Below, piece by piece: positions 53,852 to 60,820 of a stretch of DNA of 64,000 nt (position 1 is the stretch's first letter; each line of letters begins with the position of its first letter). The notes beneath the pieces are model-generated. The model had not been told where the DNA came from. It saw nothing but the letters and a program-made list of their open reading frames with translations, and did not search any database. Both the position numbers and the translations under genes were made by a program. The stretch comes from an uncultured Bacteroidia bacterium (lineage in GTDB: Bacteria; Bacteroidota; Bacteroidia; Bacteroidales; F082), in NCBI GenBank assembly GCA_902786745.1, contig CADADR010000002.1, forward strand, positions 310,001 through 374,000. The letters are read 5' to 3'.

Positions 53852-56287
53852 ATGAAACGTATCCTTTTACTCTGCCTTGCCGTTTTCGGGCTGACGATGT
53901 GCACCTTGGCACATCCCGTCAACCCTGAAACCGCCACAACCATAGCTGCCCGCTATATGGGCACCCACGATTTGCAGCTTACAGCCACCTATCGGATGGA
54001 CAATGGCATCGCCGCCTTTTATGTCTTCAACACCTCCGATGGCTTCGTCATCGTGGCGGCCGACGACTGTGAGACGCCCATCATCGGCTATTCCCATGAA
54101 GGTCGCTTCGACCCAAACAATGTGCCAATACAGTTGGAAGGCTTTCTCCAGGATTTTGCCGAAAGAATACAATACGGCATTGAAAACCATATTGTGGCGG
54201 ATGCAACCACAATAAAACAATGGGAGTCGGTTAAAACCACAGGAAAGCTCACGGACAGCAAATCAGCGAAATCCGTTCCCGCCCTGCTCACCAGCAAATG
54301 GCATCAAGGATGTCTATACAACAGCCTTTGCCCAACGATGCAAGGCCCTTGCGACCATGCTGAAGTGGGTTGTGTGGCGGTTGCCATGGCACAAATCATG
54401 CACTATTGGGGTTATCCAACTACAGGTTGGGGATCTCACTCCTATTCCAATGGAGGTATTACGCTCTCCGCTGATTTCGGCAACACCACCTACGACTGGG
54501 AACACATGCCAGACTCCCTGACCGAGAATTCCAGCGAGGCCGAGATTGAGGCAGTGGCGACCTTACTGTACCATTGCGGTGTTGCGGTAGAGATGAGTTA
54601 TGGCGTAAATGGCTCTACCTCAACTTCAAAAAAAATTCCTGATGCCCTAATACGGTATTTCAATTATTCCAAGCACATCCATAGGGAAAAACGAAGCGAT
54701 TTCAGCGATGAAGAATGGTTGACTCTTATAAAAAACAGTCTTGATTCACTACGGCCTGTACAGTATTCCGGTTTTGGTGTCGGAATTGGCCACGCCTTTG
54801 TGTGCGACGGCTATGACGAGAACGACCTGCTGCATTTCAACTGGGGATGGGGTGGCAATGCCAACGGCTATTTTGCTTTAGGAAACTTGAATCCCAATGG
54901 ATACAACCTTAATACCGACAACTATGCCGTTTTTGACATCATTCCACAATACGAGCCATATATCGTCACTGCATCAGCTTTTCCATCCACGGCCGGCACC
55001 GTTCATGGAAATGGTGAATACCATCGTGGCGAATCATGTACGCTAGCTGCAACGCCTGTCGAAAATTCCAGATTTTTATATTGGAAGAAAAACGGTGAAA
55101 TTCTATCCCGAGCCACATCATACACTTTTGAGGTATTGGATGACATCGACGACATTGAAGCCAACTTCTCTTACATGCCCATAAAGCAAATCACGGCATC
55201 TTACTTCCCTGAAGCAAACAACCCAAACAGCCTTTGTGTGAGTTTGTCGTGGACCTTTGGAGACACCGAATGGACTCTTTTGAAACAATTTGACATTAAC
55301 AAAGCAGATGGGTTGGTTACTGATGGAGAATACATCTACACCTACAATCGTTCCTCGAATCCTCCTCCGCCATTCATCTTTGGGAAATATACCATGGATG
55401 GTGAGTTGATAGATAGTTTCGACATTATTGGTGCTGTCCCTGACGGCATGGGATGGGATGGAAATTACTTTTATTCCAGCAATAATAAACAATATTACAA
55501 TGCTTTCTATCTGTATTGTTACGATCTTGACCGCAAAATGCTAATTGATAGCACACATATGCACATGCAGTTTACCCTCTGCTCATACGATGCTGAAAAT
55601 GACGGTTTTTGGCTCTGCAATTCTTATTATGACAAGCACATTATTCTCAAAGACCGTCAAAGTCAGACTCTAATAAATGGCCCGACATTGACATTACATG
55701 ACGATCCTTGTGGCTTGGGAGTAATCACAGCTACTGATGGAACCCGACATCTATTGATCCTTGACCAACAAGGTGGCATTTCCGATTATGACATTTCCAA
55801 CAACAGTCTTAACAAGCATCCTCATTTGAATGTGCAAGGATCCTTCACAGGAGCCTCTATGGGAAAATACGAAGGCAAGGATGCCATGTTTGTCGTCACC
55901 AACAATTATTACGCTACTAATTCCGCCGTTCACATTTATGAAATCAACCACCATCTGCCACAAATCATAGGTTATAGAATTCATCGCTCAGACAATGAAG
56001 GACAAACTGTGATACTTGCCGATGAGGTTACCAATACTTCTTTCATTGACTCCACTTGGAATGAAATCAACGCTGGCACTTACCGTTTCGGAATAAGCGA
56101 GGTATACGCCAACGGCAACGAGTCGGAAATCATCTGGTCCGAGCCCATCGTGAAGAACGACTTCGGGACCAATGAAAATCACGATGAGCCCGAGGACCCA
56201 ACCGTTAAAAAACTGCTCGAGGACGGCCATATCGTCATCATCAAGGACGGAAAACGATACAATGTTTCAGGACAGCAATTGAATTGA
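53852..56287 (+). CDS. C10-family (streptopain-like) cysteine protease, secreted
   Basis: The protein has 811 residues from the ATG at 53852 (the TTG at 53843 is an unlikely start). The signal peptide ends at LAHP, and a Spi-type propeptide (about 25-130) precedes the protease domain. The catalytic Cys174 is in AEVGCVAVAMAQIMHYWGYP (key residues GCVAV) and His314 is in GIGHAFVCDGY, with HFNWGWGG following. A long C-terminal region with Ig- and propeller-like segments (365-790) follows. The protein ends in LEDGHIVIIKDGKRYNVSGQ, which resembles the first half of a T9SS sorting domain and is a common ending in Prevotella relatives. A zymogen activated by cleavage is expected. Confidence 0.93.
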   Translation: MKRILLLCLAVFGLTMCTLAHPVNPETATTIAARYMGTHDLQLTATYRMDNGIAAFYVFNTSDGFVIVAADDCETPIIGYSHEGRFDPNNVPIQLEGFLQDFAERIQYGIENHIVADATTIKQWESVKTTGKLTDSKSAKSVPALLTSKWHQGCLYNSLCPTMQGPCDHAEVGCVAVAMAQIMHYWGYPTTGWGSHSYSNGGITLSADFGNTTYDWEHMPDSLTENSSEAEIEAVATLLYHCGVAVEMSYGVNGSTSTSKKIPDALIRYFNYSKHIHREKRSDFSDEEWLTLIKNSLDSLRPVQYSGFGVGIGHAFVCDGYDENDLLHFNWGWGGNANGYFALGNLNPNGYNLNTDNYAVFDIIPQYEPYIVTASAFPSTAGTVHGNGEYHRGESCTLAATPVENSRFLYWKKNGEILSRATSYTFEVLDDIDDIEANFSYMPIKQITASYFPEANNPNSLCVSLSWTFGDTEWTLLKQFDINKADGLVTDGEYIYTYNRSSNPPPPFIFGKYTMDGELIDSFDIIGAVPDGMGWDGNYFYSSNNKQYYNAFYLYCYDLDRKMLIDSTHMHMQFTLCSYDAENDGFWLCNSYYDKHIILKDRQSQTLINGPTLTLHDDPCGLGVITATDGTRHLLILDQQGGISDYDISNNSLNKHPHLNVQGSFTGASMGKYEGKDAMFVVTNNYYATNSAVHIYEINHHLPQIIGYRIHRSDNEGQTVILADEVTNTSFIDSTWNEINAGTYRFGISEVYANGNESEIIWSEPIVKNDFGTNENHDEPEDPTVKKLLEDGHIVIIKDGKRYNVSGQQLN

Positions 56288-56356
56288 CGCTGAAGCCATT
56301 ACTCGTTTTTTTACAAACACAATACTCTTTTTGGGAAACAATGTTTATTATTTCCT

Positions 56357-56364
56357 TATTTTTG
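56357..56364 (+). promoter_or_regulatory. -7 promoter element (TATTTTTG) before the very small lipoprotein gene
   Basis: TATTTTTG lies 20 bases upstream of the ATG at 56384. A TTTG occurs at 56330-56333, with a 23-bp spacer, which is long. Confidence 0.55.
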
Positions 56365-56383
56365 CGCATTAAAGTTTTTTACC

Positions 56384-56482
56384 ATGATGCGTTATAGAAC
56401 CATTTGTTTATTGCTCATCCCATTCCTTCTTTTGGGATGTGGCAAAAAGAAAGCGGACAATAAAACGTTTTTTCACCGATAA
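56384..56482 (+). CDS. very small lipoprotein (32 residues)
   Basis: ATG ATG at 56384 begins a 32-residue frame: MMRYRTICLLLIPFLLLGCG followed by KKKADNKTFFHR and a TAA. The hydrophobic stretch ending in LLGC is a clean type II signal peptide (lipobox Cys19), leaving a mature lipopeptide of only 14 residues with three lysines. It has its own promoter element and lies 46 bases before the barrel gene at 56529, so both may share a transcript. It resembles entericidin- or LptM-type micro-lipoproteins in form only. It could also be a remnant of a longer gene. Confidence 0.55.
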   Translation: MMRYRTICLLLIPFLLLGCGKKKADNKTFFHR

Positions 56483-56528
56483 GACAATAATTCAAGCCCA
56501 ATAGAGTTTATCAAACAAACATAATAAA

Positions 56529-57389
56529 ATGAAGAAATCCCGAATAATTGCCCTCGCATTTGCATTGTTGCTCTCTGCGCCCACCCTGCTTCGCGCACAA
56601 ATCATCAAAGGTGAGCTATTCTTGGGCAGCAACATCTGCCAAGTGGACGGCGACGAATGCTACCGTTACAGGAAACTTGGCGTCCACGCCGGAGCCGGTG
56701 CCCTAGTGCCTATCACCAATTACCTCGACGCCGGACTCGAGGTGCTCTTTGGCCAGAAAGGCGCTTACAAACGCGACTCGCTCAACTACCACCTCGGCTA
56801 TTTCACCGGACGTTACAACCTGACGCTCAATTATGTGGAAGTCCCCGTCATGCTTTACCTCCACGACAGCAGATTCGCTTTCGGCCTCGGTGTCTCCTAC
56901 GGCCGACTGGTGGGCCTGACCGAGAAGATCGACGGCGTCAATTCAACCATAGGCATTGGCGACGGACAACTGCATTGGAAAGAAGGCGTTGAGGGCATGC
57001 CCGACATCAGCGAGGTGCAGGACATCAAAGAGCTTTCCAACATCATCTACAACGCCGGCTATCCGACCACCGAACAAGAGAAAGACCTCATCCCGAAGCT
57101 TGTCGACAATTCCGTCAACTACCGTCCCCACGACTTCAACATCTGTGTCGACGTCAAAGCGCGGGTATGGAACGGCCTCTATGCAGAATTGCGTTACCAG
57201 TATTCTCTCGTCCCCATCCGCACCCGTCTGTTCCACAACAAGCTGAACCCCAATGAACTGATCGACGACATCAGGGTGCCTGCCTTGCAGAGACAATATA
57301 ACAATTCATATACCCTTAGGCTGGTTTACCTCTTCAACGAACGTCGTAGCAAAGCCAACCAGGCGGTGAATAAGATGGGCGGACAATAA
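56529..57389 (+). CDS. outer-membrane beta-barrel protein (PF13568/PorT-like)
   Basis: The protein has 286 residues. The signal peptide ends at LLRAQ. Strands such as KLGVHAGAGALVPITNYLDAG (key: GxxxGAxxPIT), LNYVEVPVMLYLH and FGLGVSYGRLVG are the usual PF13568 pattern (YLEIPLLLK, GPYxxY). A loop of about 60 residues (115-175) is inserted. The C-terminus YTLRLVYLF is followed by a short charged tail. Located in the outer membrane; function unknown. Confidence 0.87.
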   Translation: MKKSRIIALAFALLLSAPTLLRAQIIKGELFLGSNICQVDGDECYRYRKLGVHAGAGALVPITNYLDAGLEVLFGQKGAYKRDSLNYHLGYFTGRYNLTLNYVEVPVMLYLHDSRFAFGLGVSYGRLVGLTEKIDGVNSTIGIGDGQLHWKEGVEGMPDISEVQDIKELSNIIYNAGYPTTEQEKDLIPKLVDNSVNYRPHDFNICVDVKARVWNGLYAELRYQYSLVPIRTRLFHNKLNPNELIDDIRVPALQRQYNNSYTLRLVYLFNERRSKANQAVNKMGGQ

Positions 57390-57392
57390 AAA

Positions 57393-58106
57393 CTAATATC
57401 CTAGGTAATAGTCTTTTAAGAATACACCATATTCTTTCGTGAAACCTTTGTCCTCGTCTCTGATGACAAAGGTTTCCTCTTTTATCTCGGCACTTTTCTC
57501 GAGCCCCAACTCCAAATTGACACGGTTGGGTTCCTTCCCCGCTATCGGGATGATGGTCATCCTCTTGTGAAGATAAAGGCCGTAACGCTCCGCGGTATCC
57601 AGAAACTCCACTGACACATCGGCGGGCAGCACCAAGGCAAAGCGTCCATCAGGCTGCATCAAGCGAACCACCTCACGACATATTTTGGCATAGGTCAGCC
57701 CTGCGTCGTTGTGCCGTGCCCGGCTCTTACGCTCCGAGTCGCATTTCGAGAAACGGTTGAAGAATGGTGGGTTGGAAACAATGAGGTCGTATCTCTTATC
57801 CGTTTGGAAATCAACGATATCGACGCAATAGGCCTTCAGATGCTCGCGCCATTGCGAGGCCTCGAAGTTGTCTGTAGCCTCCTCTATTGAAGCCTTGTCA
57901 ATATCGACCGCGTCCACGTGCGCCACACCCTTCTGCGATAGCATGAGCGGCAGCAGGCCACAGCCTGTGCCAATATCCAGCACAACATCCGTCGGCTTGA
58001 CATCGGTCCAGCGCCCCAGCAAAATGGCATCGGTGCCCACCTTCATCGTCGAGCGATGATGATAGAGACTGAAATGCTTGAAGTGGAAGGGGCGCGCATC
58101 GGTCAT
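57393..58106 (-). CDS. trmN6: tRNA1(Val) (adenine(37)-N6)-methyltransferase
   Basis: The protein has 237 residues. The SAM-binding motif I is VLDIGTGCGLLPLML (about 42-56), and the catalytic NPPF motif is in LIVSNPPFFN (about 108). The N-terminal FKHFSLYHHRSTMKVGTDAILLG block is typical of the YfiC/TrmN6 family. It overlaps rimM by four bases (ATGA). Confidence 0.93.
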   Translation of the reverse strand: MTDARPFHFKHFSLYHHRSTMKVGTDAILLGRWTDVKPTDVVLDIGTGCGLLPLMLSQKGVAHVDAVDIDKASIEEATDNFEASQWREHLKAYCVDIVDFQTDKRYDLIVSNPPFFNRFSKCDSERKSRARHNDAGLTYAKICREVVRLMQPDGRFALVLPADVSVEFLDTAERYGLYLHKRMTIIPIAGKEPNRVNLELGLEKSAEIKEETFVIRDEDKGFTKEYGVFLKDYYLGY

Positions 58107-58627
58107 TGCAAGTACATGTCTATCAGCCCCTCGGGAGCCGTTATCGTTAGTATTTTCTTGTCCCTGTCGACGTTTTGGATCACCTGGTCCAAGATCGGGA
58201 CAAGGATTTCTTTTTTGTCTTTCATCACCTGTAGGATAGCCTGCGTGGGGTATTCCAGCACCTCGGCTACGGGACCCAGCTCGCCTTTCTCCGTGTCGAC
58301 CACGGTGAAGCCCACGATCTCATGGAAATAGAACTGCTTGCCGCTCAGTTTGGGCAGCATCTCCAGAGGCAGGTAGGCCTGCTTGCCGACCAGGTGTTGT
58401 GCCGCCTCGATGGTCTTCACGTCCTGTATGGCGATGAAAAACTTGTCGCCATTCATCTTGATCTTCTCCACGAAGAAAGGCGTCAGCACCTTGTTGATTT
58501 CAAGAAAGAAATGCTTCATCTCGAGGTATGCCGAGGGGTCGTCGGCATCCACCTTGAGGGTCACCTCTCCTTTCAAGCCGTGGGTCTTGGCCACCGTGCC
58601 TAAGTAAAAACAATCTTCTTTTTTCAT
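58103..58627 (-). CDS. rimM: ribosome maturation factor RimM
   Basis: The protein has 174 residues. The N-terminal domain begins CFYLGTVAKTHGLKGEVTLKV (key: GxIxxxHGLKGE), and the C-terminal PRC-barrel shows VVDTEKGELGPVAEVLEYP and the closing EILVPILDQVI and ILTITAPEGLIDMY. It assists 30S 3'-domain assembly with S19. A minus-strand -7 element TATCTTTG lies at 58645-58652. Confidence 0.96.
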   Translation of the reverse strand: MKKEDCFYLGTVAKTHGLKGEVTLKVDADDPSAYLEMKHFFLEINKVLTPFFVEKIKMNGDKFFIAIQDVKTIEAAQHLVGKQAYLPLEMLPKLSGKQFYFHEIVGFTVVDTEKGELGPVAEVLEYPTQAILQVMKDKKEILVPILDQVIQNVDRDKKILTITAPEGLIDMYLQ

Positions 58628-58644
58628 TGTTTTGGATTTTGCTG

Positions 58645-58668
58645 CAAAGATAAAACTTTTTATTTTTG
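58645..58668. promoter_or_regulatory. divergent promoter elements for rimM and the metal exporter
   Basis: TATCTTTG on the minus strand (58652-58645) and TATTTTTG on the plus strand (58661-58668). The longest frame of the exporter starts with the TTG inside the plus-strand -7 element (58666-58668). Confidence 0.7.
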
Positions 58669-58686
58669 CGGCTCATTTTTCAACCC

Positions 58687-59778
58687 ATGCACGAGTTTTT
58701 GCATTTGTTTCTGGATGTGCTGAGAAACAGCGTCTTAATCACTGGCCTGGTGATTATCATGATGCTGATGATCGAGTATGTCAACATACATTCGCACGGG
58801 AAATGGTTCACGCGGCTGCGTCAAAACCGCTTCGGACAAGTGGTTTTGGGTGCGGGTTTGGGCATCATCCCCGGCTGTATGGGCGGTTTTGCCGCCGTGT
58901 CGATGTATTCGCACAAACTGTTGAGCTTCGGCGCCTTGATCGCCATGATGATTGCCTCGTCGGGCGACGAAGCCTTTGTCATGCTCGCCATGATTCCCAA
59001 GGAGGCCCTATTGCTGATGGTGGTCTTGTTTGCCATTGCCATCCTCGTGGGTTGGCTGGTGGACAGATTCTCTAAGCCGAACAACAAAGCCCAACACGAA
59101 GGCTGCGAAGACGGCTACCAAATCCATGAGGAAGACCATCATGACGAGACGCACCAACCCGAGAAAGCATCGTTCCGCAACATGCGCCATGCCAGCGCAG
59201 AGCGTATTGCCCTGCTGCTTGGCGTCATCCTGTTCATCGCTGCCCTCGCCTTCGGCATGCTGGAGCACGAACATGAGCATGAGGAAGCCGTCCACACCCA
59301 ACTGAACATCTTCGACGAATATTGGATGAACCTCATCTTCTCCGTCGTGAGCCTCTTCGTGGTGTGGTTCATCGCCACGGCTCCCGAGCATGTCGTCAAG
59401 GAGCACCTGTGGGAGCACATCATCCGCAAGCATTTCCTGAGCATCTTCCTCTGGACCTTCGGCGCCTTGTTTGTCATCCAGGTCGGGCTGCATTACTTTG
59501 ACATTGAAGCCCTTATCAGCAACAACATCCCATGGATGATCCTGTTGGCCGTCTTGGTGGGCATCATCCCCGAGTCGGGGCCGCATTTGCTGTTCGTCAC
59601 TTTGTTTGCCACGGGCACAGTGCCTTTCTCGGTGCTGTTGGCCAGCAGCATCTCACAGGACGGCCATGCTTCACTTCCTTTGCTTGCTGAGAGCAAAAGG
59701 AGTTTCGTCAAGGCAAAGATTGTCAATGCCTTGGTGGCGGCAGTTTGCGGGTATTTGTGTTATTTTGTTGGGGTTTGA
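58687..59778 (+). CDS. 10-TM heavy-metal exporter family (PF11449-like)
   Basis: About 363 residues from the ATG at 58687, chosen because the upstream TTG is in the promoter. About ten transmembrane segments; the paired motifs GLGIIPGCMGGFA (about 60) and VLVGIIPESGPHL (about 290) are inverted-repeat-like. The cytoplasmic loops are His/Glu-rich (HEEDHHDETH and EHEHEHEEAVH), as expected for metal binding. The family, annotated as putative manganese or arsenic exporter, probably exports divalent metals; the specificity is unknown. Confidence 0.87.
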   Translation: MHEFLHLFLDVLRNSVLITGLVIIMMLMIEYVNIHSHGKWFTRLRQNRFGQVVLGAGLGIIPGCMGGFAAVSMYSHKLLSFGALIAMMIASSGDEAFVMLAMIPKEALLLMVVLFAIAILVGWLVDRFSKPNNKAQHEGCEDGYQIHEEDHHDETHQPEKASFRNMRHASAERIALLLGVILFIAALAFGMLEHEHEHEEAVHTQLNIFDEYWMNLIFSVVSLFVVWFIATAPEHVVKEHLWEHIIRKHFLSIFLWTFGALFVIQVGLHYFDIEALISNNIPWMILLAVLVGIIPESGPHLLFVTLFATGTVPFSVLLASSISQDGHASLPLLAESKRSFVKAKIVNALVAAVCGYLCYFVGV

Positions 59779-59795
59779 TTGGTTTGTTGTAATTG

Positions 59796-59834
59796 TCGTA
59801 ATAACGTTATTCCGTCATTACGATATTACGAACG
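59796..59834. repeat. short palindromes (AATAACGTTATT) in the intergenic gap
   Basis: The palindrome AATAACGTTATT (59800-59811) lies among CGTAAT/ATTACG repeats (59797-59834). It could serve as a terminator-like or dispersed element between the convergent genes; no T run is seen. Confidence 0.45.
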
Positions 59835-59851
59835 AATCCAACATGCAAGAC

Positions 59852-60589
59852 TCAAACGCTCCTCGTTCCATCACATTCTGGATAGCATGAGCAACTCCAG
59901 AAGGCATTCCCAGCGTTTTTACCCTTTTTGGCCATACGCTTTATCATCGGCTTTCCGCATTTTGGACAAAGGGGTGCATCGTTTTGGGCACTTTGCTCCA
60001 CCCTGCGGGCTAGCCTTTCAGCTGACAAGGCTTCAGAAAAGCCTCCTTCCTCCTTGAATGCCTCAAGTTGATTCTCAATTTGTTTGCCAAGCATCATAAT
60101 GAGACGATTGCAAAGGACAAGCAAGCAGTTGGCTTCTGTCATTGAGTTTTTGGAACAAAGCCAAGCATCAAATTTGTGCTTCTGCTTCAGGATGTGAATA
60201 CTGCTGAGGTGTTGCACATCGTCTTTATAGGTGGGTCGGTCGAGGGGGATGCTGCTTACATTTTGATGTTCTTCTGACTTCACCGACCATGGGATCTCCT
60301 CATGTCGCATGAGCCAATTCACATAGTCGTTGGCTAGTTCTGCCAAACTTGCACGAGCCACATCCGTGAGACGCATTTCGGTCTCTTTTGAAGTTGAATG
60401 TCGCGAATTACCTTCAGCAATGTTGGTGGGAACCGACCGTGCTGCCTGCGTCATTTGGTCGTACTGCCGCCCGCAAGGGTCGTTGATGTGATTGAGATTG
60501 CGGGCGCAAAAGTCTTGCGTAGCCAGTTGTATGACATTGGCCATCACCCATGTATCCAGCCAATAATATCCAAACCTATTAATCTGCAT
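59852..60589 (-). CDS. four-helix-bundle suffix protein with zinc ribbon
   Basis: The protein has 245 residues. The N-terminal part (1-200) has the family's ARNLNHINDPCGRQYDQMTQAARS and TNIAEGNSRHSTSKETEMRL (key: IxEGxxR) and long helices. Its relatives include the 23S rRNA intervening-sequence four-helix proteins. The C-terminus has a topoisomerase-type C4 zinc finger, CPKCGKPMIKR...FWSCSCYPECDGTR (about 212-241). It probably binds nucleic acid; the family's function is unknown. Confidence 0.87.
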   Translation of the reverse strand: MQINRFGYYWLDTWVMANVIQLATQDFCARNLNHINDPCGRQYDQMTQAARSVPTNIAEGNSRHSTSKETEMRLTDVARASLAELANDYVNWLMRHEEIPWSVKSEEHQNVSSIPLDRPTYKDDVQHLSSIHILKQKHKFDAWLCSKNSMTEANCLLVLCNRLIMMLGKQIENQLEAFKEEGGFSEALSAERLARRVEQSAQNDAPLCPKCGKPMIKRMAKKGKNAGNAFWSCSCYPECDGTRSV

Positions 60590-60652
60590 CTCGTGTGCCT
60601 TTGTTTTGTCAGCAAAAATAACACTTTTTTATCAGCGTTCCAAAAAAAGCTG

Positions 60653-60660
60653 TATTTTTG
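60653..60660 (+). promoter_or_regulatory. -7 promoter element (TATTTTTG) of the riboswitch transcript
   Basis: TATTTTTG directly precedes the TPP riboswitch, placing transcription initiation near 60667. Confidence 0.7.
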
Positions 60661-60664
60661 CCGC

Positions 60665-60763
60665 CGATACCAATAGGGGTGCCTTATCCGCTTGCGGATT
60701 GAAAGACAGGCTGAGATCAAACCCTTTGCACCTGATACGGATAATGCCGAGACAGGGAATCGA
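60665..60763 (+). ncRNA. TPP (THI-box) riboswitch
   Basis: Conserved THI-box blocks occur in order: AGGGGTGCC (60674-60683), the optional P3 extension ATCCGC-TT-GCGGAT (60685-60699), CTGAGAT (60711-60717), ACCC (60721-60724), ACCTGAT (60730-60736), GGATAATGCC (60739-60748) and AGGGA (60754-60758). They lie between a sigma-ABfr promoter and the start of the TonB receptor gene. No separate terminator hairpin is evident between 60763 and 60821, so control may be at translation initiation. Confidence 0.93.
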
Positions 60764-60820
60764 GTTCCTCATCATTCCTCTATTGATTTATTGAATTATT
60801 AATCTTTAAATCAACGAGTT

